DNA of 64,000 bases from Tolypothrix sp. FACHB-123 (GCF_014697075.1 NZ_JACJRE010000038.1:1-64000); one strand, 5' to 3'; shown: positions 8,349 to 16,901, counted from the stretch's first letter. Made by a program: numbers and translations. Notes: generated by a model from the sequence alone, not told the origin.

Positions 8349-9284
8349 ATGAATAGCCAAACTCTGGCAATAAAACCTGAACTAGTAAAACCAGTAAGTC
8401 TGAATCAACGGATTAGTAATTTGCTGGAGCATCTGAGCAGTAAGGTGAGAAACTTTGCGGTACTAGATAAACAAGGACAATTGCTAGGCGAAGTTAAAGA
8501 GTTAACTTTAGATGCGGAAAATCGGCTAATTTTAATTTTAAAGCAATGGTCAAATCAACAAGATATCCAAGCCCATGACCAGCAATTAACCGATAATTAT
8601 CAGCTTTTAAAATTGCGCAGCAAACAAATTCAGAAAATTGACAGTCCTACTCAATCGATTTTCGTAGATTTAGAAAAGGCAGAAGTTGAAAATCTCCCAG
8701 AAAATTTATCAGCGAATAAACAAGGCGGGCAGATCATGTCAGATGGCGCAAATGGACAAGTAGCTAATAATCAAACTCTAAATAATAATTTAGAAGGAAA
8801 TTTAGTAACCACCAGTAGCTCAGAAATTCAGGAAGAAGAAATTATTAACTTACTAGAAGAAAGATTAGTTGTTAATAGTAGTAAACGTAAAATAGGCGAT
8901 GTTATCGTTCGCAAAGAAATTGAAACGCGGATGGTACAAGTTCCTGTCAGACGCGAAAAATTGATTGTTGAACAAGTCAGCCCAGAACATAAACAGCTAG
9001 CAGAAATTGATTTAGGAGAAGAGAAAATAGCTGGAATTGAGTTAGCAGAAGCACAAATATCGGAAGGAACAAGTTTAGATACAAGTTTCAACAGTGGTTT
9101 AACTGTCAGCGGCTTGTTTAGTTCTGCGAAAATTGCTAGTTTACTCTTAAATGCGATCGCCTTAGAGAAGCAGCCTGGTTGTCAGCAGGTAAAAGTGTCA
9201 ATTTTGGTTGACAATGAGGAATATCGCCAGAAATACCAAGAGTGGTTCGATCGCTGTTCTCAAAATCCAGCAACAAAAGCGTAG
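8349..9284 (+). CDS. Divergent DUF2382-domain protein, copy 3
   Basis: 311 residues. The N-terminal part (about 15-100) looks like a diverged PRC-barrel (VLDKQGQLLGEVKELTLDAE in two parts, then LILILKQW). The middle (about 165-215) keeps the first half of a DUF2382 domain: NLLEERLVVNSSKRKIGDV and VQVPVRREKLIVEQV. The second half of the domain (ETPEIRKE block) is missing. Instead there is a C-terminal region of about 75 residues ending in VSILVDNEEYRQKYQEWF. It completes the three-gene cluster and probably arose by duplication and divergence. Function unknown; relation to the first two is clear but weaker. Confidence 0.75.
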   Translation: MNSQTLAIKPELVKPVSLNQRISNLLEHLSSKVRNFAVLDKQGQLLGEVKELTLDAENRLILILKQWSNQQDIQAHDQQLTDNYQLLKLRSKQIQKIDSPTQSIFVDLEKAEVENLPENLSANKQGGQIMSDGANGQVANNQTLNNNLEGNLVTTSSSEIQEEEIINLLEERLVVNSSKRKIGDVIVRKEIETRMVQVPVRREKLIVEQVSPEHKQLAEIDLGEEKIAGIELAEAQISEGTSLDTSFNSGLTVSGLFSSAKIASLLLNAIALEKQPGCQQVKVSILVDNEEYRQKYQEWFDRCSQNPATKA

Positions 9285-9323
9285 TCAAAGTTAAAAATCA
9301 GTTTTTCTCCAGTCAGCTAGTAC

Positions 9324-9353
9324 TAGGGTGAGCATTGCTCGCCCTAATTTTTT
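9324..9353. terminator. Intrinsic terminator between convergent genes
   Basis: TAGGGTGAGC (9324-9333) and GCTCGCCCTA (9337-9346) form a 10-bp stem with one G-U pair and a tight loop, followed by a T-run at 9348-9353 on the plus strand. It ends the DUF2382 transcript. The last bases overlap the stop of the MFS gene coming from the right. Confidence 0.65.
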
Positions 9354-10522
9354 GGTGTATATTTTTGCTGAGTTGCGATCGCCAAAAATAAAACTAAAAA
9401 TGTCAGCGTTCCGGCTAAATATAAAGGATAACCATAGGTAGTAGGATTTGATTGGTTAACCAGCATTGCTGCAATTACAGGCCCCACACCATTGGCGATG
9501 CTTAAATAAGAAGCATTCAATCCTAAAGCAGTTCCCTGTTCTTGAGGTTGAGCATTTAGGGAAATGAGGGAATTTATCATTGGCTGAACCAGAGAATTGA
9601 ACAGTGAAAAGAGGATGCTGACGGCTACAAAATAAATAATATTAGCCCAAACTGGCATTAAAATAAACGACAAACTGCGGATAAATAAACCTAAAAATAA
9701 TATTTTGACTAAATTAAATTTGCGACTGAGAATTGAGACGCCCCAGGTTTGCATAATTACACCCAGCACGCCAAACCCGAAAAACATCAGTGTTAAATTT
9801 TGGCTATTTTGTCCTAATACATTCAAAAAATATGGTTGAAAGGCGTAAGTAAAAATAGTAAACGTAGTCCCAATAAAAAAGTTAATAATCAATAAAATAC
9901 CTATTTTGGGAATAAATAGACCTTTCATTAAATTGCCTAAACCAATATCAAAAATATTTGGAGATTTTTTAGCCTTGTTTTTAATAGTTTCTGGTAATAA
10001 GAAAATAGTGATTATCAGAGCCACAAATGCAACTGAAGCAGAAACAATAAATGCAGCACCTAAAGAAATCTGCTGTGCTAACAAACTTGTGGCTGGCCCT
10101 AAGACAAAACCCAGTCCTAAAGCTGCGCCATAAATTCCAAAACCTTTAGCACGATTTTCAGGAGTAGTGATATCGGAAATAATTGCTTGGGCTACAGAAG
10201 CATTTCCGCCAGTAATACCATCGAGAAATCGACCCAGGAAAAGCATTACTGCTGTGGTTGCTGTGCCAGCGATTAAGTTAGCGATGACAGTTCCGGCTAA
10301 ACTGATAATCAATAACGGCTTTCTGCCAAAGCGATCGGAGAGTTTACCAATTACTGGAGTAGCAAAAAACTGTGATATGGAATAAATCGAAAATAATAAA
10401 CTAGTTTGAAAATCGTTGAGTTCAAATTGTTTGCCATAGAGATAGATAATAGGAATTAAAATCGTAAAACTAAGGGAATTAATAAAGGCGATTAAAGCAG
10501 TAAGCCAAAAATGTCGATTCAT
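9344..10522 (-). CDS. MFS family exporter
   Basis: 392 residues with about 12 hydrophobic segments, the normal size for a drug/H+ antiporter-type major facilitator. The loop between helices 2 and 3 has the hallmark GKLSDRFGRKPLL (about residues 60-72). LDGITGGNASVAQA matches the helix-4 region of TetA-like exporters, and ALGLGFVLGPATSLLA the helix-5 motif C typical of antiporters. The likely role is efflux of a small hydrophobic or drug-like compound across the plasma membrane; the substrate is unknown. It is divergent from the K+ channel gene at 10562, with only 39 bp between them. Confidence 0.87.
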   Translation of the reverse strand: MNRHFWLTALIAFINSLSFTILIPIIYLYGKQFELNDFQTSLLFSIYSISQFFATPVIGKLSDRFGRKPLLIISLAGTVIANLIAGTATTAVMLFLGRFLDGITGGNASVAQAIISDITTPENRAKGFGIYGAALGLGFVLGPATSLLAQQISLGAAFIVSASVAFVALIITIFLLPETIKNKAKKSPNIFDIGLGNLMKGLFIPKIGILLIINFFIGTTFTIFTYAFQPYFLNVLGQNSQNLTLMFFGFGVLGVIMQTWGVSILSRKFNLVKILFLGLFIRSLSFILMPVWANIIYFVAVSILFSLFNSLVQPMINSLISLNAQPQEQGTALGLNASYLSIANGVGPVIAAMLVNQSNPTTYGYPLYLAGTLTFLVLFLAIATQQKYTPKN

Positions 10523-10561
10523 AAACGATAGATTAGCACTTGGTTGTTTCTTAGTTAATTC

Positions 10562-11494
10562 TTGTGGTCACTCCCAATGAAATTTCGATTGCAGAAGCTT
10601 TTTCGCAAGCAAGATCCCCATCGGCAACAGCGAGTATACATCAAAATTCGGGACGGACAATTTAATATTGTCGGTTTAGGTGCTTGGTATTCTTACTGGC
10701 GCGATCCTTATCATCTTTTGTTGACAATTCCTTGGACTGGCTTTTTGCTGCTAATTGCTGTGGCATATCTGGCGATTAATGCCATATTTGCTTTAGCTTA
10801 TTTAGCAGGTGGAGACTGTATTGAGAATGCTCGACCTGGTTCTTTTTCAGATGTCTTCTTTTTCAGCGTGCAAACTCTGGCCTCTATTGGCTACGGGGCG
10901 ATGTATCCAAAAACAACTTATGCCCATATTATCGTCACGATTGAAGCGATCGCAGGTTTGATGGGTATTGCTGTGATGACGGGATTGGCCTTTGCTCGAT
11001 TCTCTCGTCCGACTGCGCGCGTAGTTTTTAGCCGTGTCGCTGTGATTACTCCCCATGATGGCGAGCCTACCTTCATGTTCCGTACAGCTAATCAACGGCG
11101 CAACCAGATTATCGAAGCGCAGATGCGAGCCTACCTGATGCGAGATGAAATGACAGCAGAAGGGCACAAAATCCGCCGAATTTACGATCTCAAACTACGG
11201 CGGAATCAATCACCTAGTTTTGCATTAAGTTGGTCAGCCATGCATACTATTGATGAGTTTAGTCCTTTGTATGGAATGACACCAGAATTCTTAGTTAAAA
11301 CCCATACCTCAATTGTGATTTCCCTCAGCGGTATTGATGAAACCGTGGCACAGGTTGTTCATGCACGTCATACTTACAGTGCTAGTCAAATTCTGTGGAA
11401 TTACGAGTTTGCCAATATTATGCACGATACAGAGGATGGACATCGCTATATTGATTATCGCGCCTTCCACGATGTCTTTGCGCTGGATGAATGA
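10562..11494 (+). CDS. Inward-rectifier (KirBac-type) potassium channel
   Basis: Two membrane helices (about 58-80 and 125-148) flank a pore loop with selectivity filter SIGYGAMYP (about 114-122). An immunoglobulin-like cytoplasmic Kir domain follows, with ARPTARVVFSRVAVI-like features (here SRPTARVVFSRVAVI), TFMFRTANQRRNQIIEA and the C-terminal ELSLSGID-like block. Length about 305-310 fits KirBac channels. A TTG at 10562 is possible, but the ATG at 10577 (MKFRLQKLF) is the more natural start. It should mediate passive K+ flux across the plasma membrane. The filter has Ser where most Kir channels have Thr before the I/V-G-Y-G. Confidence 0.88.
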   Translation: MWSLPMKFRLQKLFRKQDPHRQQRVYIKIRDGQFNIVGLGAWYSYWRDPYHLLLTIPWTGFLLLIAVAYLAINAIFALAYLAGGDCIENARPGSFSDVFFFSVQTLASIGYGAMYPKTTYAHIIVTIEAIAGLMGIAVMTGLAFARFSRPTARVVFSRVAVITPHDGEPTFMFRTANQRRNQIIEAQMRAYLMRDEMTAEGHKIRRIYDLKLRRNQSPSFALSWSAMHTIDEFSPLYGMTPEFLVKTHTSIVISLSGIDETVAQVVHARHTYSASQILWNYEFANIMHDTEDGHRYIDYRAFHDVFALDE

Positions 11495-11504
11495 GATTGA
11501 AATT

Positions 11505-11699
11505 TTAATCAGCAGTCTCAGTAGGTAATGGTTGTAATGGTTTCACCACAACTCGACCATTTTCAACCACAGTACAATTTTTGACTATAGTTTTGCTGTG
11601 GTTATCAGGAACTTGCTGACAATTTTGGCGATGAGAGATGTTTTGCTCCTGTTGTTGATTGAGGGTGACTACACAACTAGGGCATGGTGTAGAAGACAT
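11505..11699 (-). CDS. Small CxxC protein, 64 aa
   Basis: Not a recognised family. It opens MSSTPCPSCVVTLNQQQEQ, with a CPSC motif at residues 6-9, and has two further cysteines at about 27 and 42. It converges on the Kir gene, with 10 bp between the stops. A metal- or redox-binding role is only suggested by the cysteines. The opposite strand shows no competing frame of quality, so it may be a real small gene. Confidence 0.4.
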   Translation of the reverse strand: MSSTPCPSCVVTLNQQQEQNISHRQNCQQVPDNHSKTIVKNCTVVENGRVVVKPLQPLPTETAD

Positions 11700-11795
11700 A
11701 TGAATTAATTTGATCGCTAGATTAATTATCGCGCGACTGATGACTAAATATAGTGATTTGCAAATTGCGATCGCTGTTGTGTTTTTTTTCTTCAG

Positions 11796-11918
11796 CTAAC
11801 GGAACAGCAGATTCGCACTTTAGCGATCGCGCAACTAGAAGATTTAGCCGAGGCGTTGTTAGATTTCACTAGCCAAGCTGATTTAGTCAATTACCTGACA
11901 AATATCTCCCCAGCTTAA
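11796..11918 (+). pseudogene. DUF4351 C-terminal relic (Rpn/PD-(D/E)XK family)
   Basis: An open stretch beginning LTEQQIRTLAIAQLEDLAEA and continuing LLDFTSQADLVNYL ends at TAA 11916-11918. This is the helical DUF4351 domain usually found at the C-terminus of cyanobacterial Rpn-like nuclease/transposase proteins of about 250-300 residues. Nothing of the nuclease domain is present upstream and no start codon suits it. It is therefore a decayed remnant of a once larger gene. Confidence 0.75.
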
Positions 11919-11932
11919 GCAGTCAATAAATC

Positions 11933-11995
11933 GTAGGGGCGGGTTAAGCCAGATACTCACGGATGATGGAAGCATATCTGTAAACCCGCCCCTAC
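11933..11995. repeat. Palindromic repeat GTAGGGGCGGGTT family, copy 2
   Basis: GTAGGGGCGGGTT at 11933-11945 pairs exactly with AACCCGCCCCTAC at 11983-11995. Inner AGATA (951-955) and TATCT (975-979) extend it. The arms match those of the element at 8121-8182. It lies 33 bp beyond the stop of the HetC-like ABC gene and may also help terminate it. Confidence 0.7.
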
Positions 11996-12028
11996 AGCTT
12001 GTGAGAAATGCGGGGTAATGCGGTGATG

Positions 12029-14734
12029 CTAAATATTCGCTTGTTGGCGTTGATAAAGTGACCAGTACAATCCCATTTGCTGCAACAATTGCGGATGTGT
12101 ACCGCGTTCGGCAATTACACCTTGTTCCATCACCAAAATTAAATCCGCACGTTTGAGGGGGGCGAATCGATGGGCGATGAGAAACACGGTGCGGTTGGCG
12201 GAAATTTTTTGCAGGTTTTGCAGTACTTGCTGTTCAGTTTCGCTATCTAAGGCGCTGGTGGCTTCATCCAAAATTAAAATCGGTGCGGTGGAAAGGAACA
12301 ACCGCGCTAGGGCTATGCGTTGTCTCTGTCCCCCTGATAAAGCTGTACCCCTTTCTCCTACATTGCTTTCGTAACCGTAGGGTAATTGACTGATGAAATC
12401 ATGGGCTACGGCTAACCTAGCTGCTTCTACTACTTGTTCGGCGGTAATATCGGGGTTGCCGAGGGTGATATTTTCTAAGATGGAACCGTTGAATAAAAAG
12501 TCTTCTTGCAAAACTACACCAATTTGTTGCCGTAGTGAAGCTAAATCGGCACTTTTGATATCAAAACCATCAATTAAAATGCGTCCTGATTCAATTGGAT
12601 AAAGGCGTTGCAATAATTTAGAAAGGGTACTTTTACCAGAACCGCTACGCCCAACAATCCCAACAAATTGTCCTGGCTCAACATTAAAAGAAATGCCCCT
12701 TAATACTGGTTCTGTAGTTGCTTGGTAACGGAAAAATACTTGCTCAAATGTAATTTGTCCGTTGAGGGTTGGTAATACTAATCCGGTTCCTGGTTCAGCT
12801 TCGGGCGCGACATTAAGAATATCACCGATTCTATCTACAGATAGGAGAACTTGTTGCAAATTCTGCCACAGCTGTACTAAACGCAATAGAGGCCCGGTGA
12901 CTCTTCCTGATAACATTTGAAAAGCGATCAATTGACCAATTGTGAGTTTTTGGTCAATGACTAATTTCGCACCAAACCAAAGAATTAATAAGGTAGAAAG
13001 ATTGGTGAGAAAGTCACCTAAATTGCTGCTGATGTTGGAGGTAGTTGAGGCTTTAAAACTGGTGCGAATGAAGCGCGCAAATAAACCTTCCCAGCGATCG
13101 CGGGCTACTGGTTCGGCTGCGTGGGCTTTAACTGAGTGTATCCCGGTAACTGTCTCTACTAAAAAGGATTGACTGTCAGCGCTGCGGTTAAAGGTTTCAT
13201 TCAGCCAACCCCGCAATATTGGTGTCGCGACGATGGTTAATGTAGCAAATAATGGCAATACTGCTAAAGCTACAAAGGTGAGGGGGATATTGTAATAAAA
13301 CATCAATGCTAAATACACCACAGCAAAGATGCTATCCAATATCACCGTTAAGGCTGTACCTGTAAGAAATTGGCGGATTTGTTCGAGTTCTTGGACTCTG
13401 GCTACTGTGTCCCCGACACGCCGCGATTCAAAATAGGCTAAGGGTAAGCGCATTAAGTGGCGAAATAACTGCGCTGATAAACTTAAATCTAAGCGTCTGG
13501 CTGTATGGGTGAAGATAAATAGCCGTAGAATGCCGAGTACAGCTTCAAATATCGCTACCAATAAAAGTGCGATCGCCATGACATCGAGAGTCGGTAAACT
13601 CTCCTGAACCATGACTTTATCAATCACAACTTGGGTAATTAGCGGTGTCGTTAACCCCAAAAGCTGCAATGTGAAAGACGCAAGCAAGACTTCGCCTAAT
13701 AATTTCCGGTATTTCCAAACTGCGGGAGTAAACCAACTCAGGTTGAATGTTTCCTGCTTAGAGATGAGTTCAACTTGCCACATTTTCCCATCCCAAGCGG
13801 CTTCCACGACAGATTGGGGAAGACTTTCACAAGTGCGATCGCTATTTAAAGGATTAGCGATAATTAAGCGATCGCCTTTCATCCCATAGGCTACCACCCA
13901 AGTAGGGCTTTCTTGCCCGCCAGCATACCACTGCATTAAAGCCGGAAATGTCAAAGAGCGCAAATCACGCCAATCAATTTGCAACCGCTGCAACAATAAG
14001 CCTAACTTTTCTCCTCCTTCCACAACATTTTTCGGGCGTTGTCCCCGGAGTTGGCGTTGTACCCATTCCAGCTTTACAGCATTATCCAAATGCTGCGCCA
14101 CCATCGTTAAACAAGCTGCGGCTGTATTCCCACTAGCCACAAATGGATAGTTATAACTAGGGGCTAGGGGCTGGGGGCTAGGGACTTGGGGGCTAGGGTC
14201 TAGGGAATTATTTATTTCTTCCTGTTCTCCTTGTTCCTCCTTCGGATTAGCAGTCGCCTGCGGAGGGAAACCCTCCCGCAGCGCTGTCTCACCTTGTCCT
14301 TGAAAAAAGCCCGCCATTTCTGGCGTTAAAACTTCCGTCCAAAGTGTAGTTTCCCAACAAACTACAATGACTTCTTTACTAGCAGCAACAGCTTTGCATT
14401 CTACAGATAATTTTTGTAAGTCACCAAACCAGTCTCCTGGTTGTAAAGCTGCTAATGGCTTGCCAATTTCTTCTTCGCGCAAGCGAACTTTACCAGTGAC
14501 AATAAAAAACTGGTGACCTCCAATGGTGTTTGACCAAATTTTTTCTCCCAGGCGATACCGACGAATTTCTGATTGATTTTGTAATCGGGATTGTTGTTCA
14601 GAAGTTAGCCAGGATAGCGGCGGTTGATTCCACGGTACAGAAGCTAGCACGTTTATTTTTAGATATTGATTATCCAGAATTTTTATTTCACTTGTAATTT
14701 GACTGTCAGCTTTTGAATTTTTTCTGCTAGCCAT
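12029..14734 (-). CDS. HetC-like ABC exporter: cNMP domain, degenerate C39, TMD, NBD
   Basis: 901 residues in four parts: a cyclic-nucleotide-binding-like domain (about 45-140), a linker (about 150-195), a C39 peptidase-like domain (about 195-325), and an exporter core. The core has six membrane segments (about 340-610) and an ATPase domain with Walker A GRSGSGKSTL, signature ALSGGQRQRIALARL, Walker B ILILDEATSALD and IAHRF. In the C39 motif the Asp-Cys-Gly triplet is replaced (SGNTAAACLTMV), so protease activity is unlikely; it may bind a substrate as in HlyB. HetC of Anabaena shares this architecture. The isomerase gene upstream overlaps its start by 52 bp. No HlyD-type adaptor is nearby. 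The linker is encoded by a heptamer repeat. Confidence 0.85.
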   Translation of the reverse strand: MASRKNSKADSQITSEIKILDNQYLKINVLASVPWNQPPLSWLTSEQQSRLQNQSEIRRYRLGEKIWSNTIGGHQFFIVTGKVRLREEEIGKPLAALQPGDWFGDLQKLSVECKAVAASKEVIVVCWETTLWTEVLTPEMAGFFQGQGETALREGFPPQATANPKEEQGEQEEINNSLDPSPQVPSPQPLAPSYNYPFVASGNTAAACLTMVAQHLDNAVKLEWVQRQLRGQRPKNVVEGGEKLGLLLQRLQIDWRDLRSLTFPALMQWYAGGQESPTWVVAYGMKGDRLIIANPLNSDRTCESLPQSVVEAAWDGKMWQVELISKQETFNLSWFTPAVWKYRKLLGEVLLASFTLQLLGLTTPLITQVVIDKVMVQESLPTLDVMAIALLLVAIFEAVLGILRLFIFTHTARRLDLSLSAQLFRHLMRLPLAYFESRRVGDTVARVQELEQIRQFLTGTALTVILDSIFAVVYLALMFYYNIPLTFVALAVLPLFATLTIVATPILRGWLNETFNRSADSQSFLVETVTGIHSVKAHAAEPVARDRWEGLFARFIRTSFKASTTSNISSNLGDFLTNLSTLLILWFGAKLVIDQKLTIGQLIAFQMLSGRVTGPLLRLVQLWQNLQQVLLSVDRIGDILNVAPEAEPGTGLVLPTLNGQITFEQVFFRYQATTEPVLRGISFNVEPGQFVGIVGRSGSGKSTLSKLLQRLYPIESGRILIDGFDIKSADLASLRQQIGVVLQEDFLFNGSILENITLGNPDITAEQVVEAARLAVAHDFISQLPYGYESNVGERGTALSGGQRQRIALARLFLSTAPILILDEATSALDSETEQQVLQNLQKISANRTVFLIAHRFAPLKRADLILVMEQGVIAERGTHPQLLQQMGLYWSLYQRQQANI
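14158..14207. repeat. CTAGGGG-type heptamer repeat inside the ABC gene
   Basis: CTAGGGG/CTGGGGG units recur about seven times here, inside the coding sequence. They encode the P-S-P-Q-P-rich linker (DPSPQVPSPQPLAPS) between the cNMP and C39-like domains. The same motif family appears in non-coding spacers at 46743-46790 and 49858-49885. Its in-frame presence indicates that the repeat entered or expanded within a tolerant linker. Confidence 0.75.
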
Positions 14735-15441
14735 TTTTCAAACAACTCATTTTGTAGTGTTTGCTTTAGTTGAGTATCTTCTAAAGAAGCTGGCAAAAAT
14801 TGTTCTACTCGAAACAAACCATAACGTCCCTCAATTTCTATTGGGCCAATCAATTCTCCGGGATTTGCTGCGTCAATAGCCGCTCTGACTATATCTGGTA
14901 ATGTGCCGCGACTAATCGGCCCCATCATGCCATTAACAATGCGATCGTCTGTTAAGGAATATTCTTTAGCTAGTTGTTCAAAACTACCTCCTTCTTCAAT
15001 TTGCGTATGTAGTTCCTCGCTCATTTCGCGATTATCCACAAATATTCTCGAAATTACTACCCTATCTAAATATATTTTGCGGTCAATGAAATATTCTGGT
15101 ATTTTCGGTTCGGTAATTAACGCTCTCAATTTTTCCAGTTTAAAATTAAAAGCAATTGATGCGTGAAATGTTTGGTAATCTGTGCCATTTTTCTTTAACC
15201 ATTCTTGAAAAATTTGCGGATCTATAAGTTGATTTTTCAGTCGAAAATCAATAATTGCTTGTTCTGTTAAAGCCGGACTGATATCAATATCATCTCTGGT
15301 GTTGATTTCTTCATCAATTATGTACTGACGAATAATCTCACCAATAAACTGAGTCAATTTGCCCGATGCTTGGAGATATTTTACTGCTTGTTCTAGAGAA
15401 ATTGGTTGATCGTTAACAGTTAAAAATGATAAAGATTCCAT
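14683..15441 (-). CDS. Parvulin-type peptidyl-prolyl isomerase, exporter-associated
   Basis: 252 residues from the ATG at 15441 (MESLSFLTV); an upstream ATG at 15486 adds 15 residues and is less natural. The N-terminal half is helical and SurA-like. The C-terminal half holds a parvulin domain with SRIFVDNREMSEEL, GGSFEQLAKEYSL, GMMGPISRGTLPDIV and GPIEIEGRYGLFRVEQ. Such isomerases accompany C39/HetC-type exporters in cyanobacteria and may help fold or present the cargo. No signal peptide, so it appears cytoplasmic. The stop lies 52 bp inside the ABC gene, suggesting translational coupling. A related gene is at 58892-59626. Confidence 0.82.
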   Translation of the reverse strand: MESLSFLTVNDQPISLEQAVKYLQASGKLTQFIGEIIRQYIIDEEINTRDDIDISPALTEQAIIDFRLKNQLIDPQIFQEWLKKNGTDYQTFHASIAFNFKLEKLRALITEPKIPEYFIDRKIYLDRVVISRIFVDNREMSEELHTQIEEGGSFEQLAKEYSLTDDRIVNGMMGPISRGTLPDIVRAAIDAANPGELIGPIEIEGRYGLFRVEQFLPASLEDTQLKQTLQNELFEKWLAEKIQKLTVKLQVK

Positions 15442-15791
15442 AAATTTATTACGAATAAAAATAATAAATAGTTTATACAATTCCAACTGTAATAATATAG
15501 AGATTAGCTTGGATTGTTAGTTACATTGAATACCAAAATCTCTATAGAAATAAATTAGTAAATTATTTTGAATAATTACTAATATTTTATTGGGATTGGG
15601 AAAACACCAAAATCAGTCTTTAGCTAGAGAAAAATAATGACGTTATTTGTATCTCTAGAAATTAACTAGATGGATCAGAATTATTTGACATTTACTTACA
15701 AATGGCAAAATATCTGTAACCATAAAAAATGGCTAAAGACTGACGATAAATAACACCCTTTAAATTGATTTAAATTGTGCGCCCTAATTAA
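15442..15791. other. 350-bp leader/spacer with nested inverted repeat
   Basis: TCAGTCTTTAGC at 15613-15624 is exactly complementary to GCTAAAGACTGA at 15732-15743. Inside lies a smaller stem, CTAGAGA at about 15624 with TCTCTAG near 15652. The structure lies between the DUF92 gene and the isomerase gene, both on the minus strand. It could be a miniature mobile element, a terminator or a structured leader. Confidence 0.55.
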
Positions 15792-16589
15792 TCAAGCAAT
15801 AAATAAGCCCCAGATGTAGGCAATTAACATAGCTGCGATCGCACCGATGAATGTATTGAGCACATTCACTAATTCATTAGTGAGCCAGGTGTATTGAGAT
15901 TGCAGGGTAGCACCAATGACACTTTCTAAGCTAGTGGCAATCAAAGCCGCGATCGCACACCAAACTACCCCTAACAAGTTGATTAAACCAACTCCCCAAC
16001 CGAGAATTGCGATCGCAATTGAAGCCACCACCCCAGCTAAAGTCCCCTCTAAACTGACAGCGCCTTCTGTTCCGCGAGGTACTGGCTGCATTGTGGTAAT
16101 CAAAAAAGTTCGTTTACCGTAAGCCTTACCCACCTCACTAGCACAAGTGTCAGAAAGTTTGGTACTAAAACTCGCCACATAGCCCAAGACCAGTAGAGAC
16201 TGGAGACTAGCGACTACAGACTGAGGAACAGCAGCCAATAATCCAGCATTTAAAGCGCCAATTCCCAAAGCACAAAGCGCCGCGACCAACGCCGAACCCC
16301 AGACATTTTCCGGGCCTCTTGCACCAGAACGCTTTTCCGCAATTCCTTCAGCTTCTTTTTGCGCTATACCTATCCGCGTCACACCAGAACCCACTAAAAA
16401 ATAGAATCCGACTACCAGATACCCTTCCCAACCCAATGTTCCCCAAATAATCACACCCAAAACCCAAGCATGGAAGATTCCCGCAGGAGTGAGCAGCTTT
16501 TTAGGAGCAATCCAAACTAAACCCAAAAGAATTGCGTTTAATCCGACTCCTACCAACCAAGGATTTGCAGAATCAAAGAAAGAGAGCAT
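15792..16589 (-). CDS. DUF92/TIGR00297 membrane protein, VTE6-like
   Basis: 265 residues, strongly hydrophobic with about six to seven membrane segments. Family features include LTPAGIFHAWVLGVIIWG, GSGVTRIG, SFSTKLSDTCASEVGKAYG and PRGTEGAVSLEGTLAG. In plants the DUF92 protein VTE6 phosphorylates phytyl phosphate in phytol salvage for tocopherol and phylloquinone synthesis, and cyanobacterial homologues are thought to do the same. The conserved D-T-x-A-S-E and P-R-G-T-E-G-A blocks are intact. Assignment to DUF92 is firm; the phytyl-phosphate kinase role is from family knowledge. Confidence 0.85.
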   Translation of the reverse strand: MLSFFDSANPWLVGVGLNAILLGLVWIAPKKLLTPAGIFHAWVLGVIIWGTLGWEGYLVVGFYFLVGSGVTRIGIAQKEAEGIAEKRSGARGPENVWGSALVAALCALGIGALNAGLLAAVPQSVVASLQSLLVLGYVASFSTKLSDTCASEVGKAYGKRTFLITTMQPVPRGTEGAVSLEGTLAGVVASIAIAILGWGVGLINLLGVVWCAIAALIATSLESVIGATLQSQYTWLTNELVNVLNTFIGAIAAMLIAYIWGLFIA

Positions 16590-16901
16590 CAGTAATACAT
16601 CTCATTTAGTGTGGACTGATGATCAACAGAATAGCGAAATTCGCACTTTACTGCTTAATCCTTTCCACCCCATAATCCAACAATTACAGATATTCTCTTG
16701 TCTTTCCGGATAAAGTTCATATTGGGCATGGGGCATTGGGCATGGGGCATTGGGCAATTATCTTCCTTATTCTCCTTCCCTAGCCTCTTACATACTTCGA
16801 GCAATAAGGATTGATCCCTTCTGCCTCCTGCCTCCTGCCCTCTGCCTTTCTTGATAAATTATAGATAGCAATAATCAGTACTAGTGTTCTAGGCGAAAAC
16901 T
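16590..16901. other. Spacer with GGGCATT heptamer repeat
   Basis: The gap separates the divergent DUF92 and VOC genes. At 16722-16756 there is a run of GGGCATG/GGGCATT units of 7-14 bp period, the same repeat as at 58808-58841 and, in complement, at 23510-23548. A pyrimidine-rich repeat of CTGCCTC units follows at about 16820-16850. No gene is seen. Confidence 0.6.
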
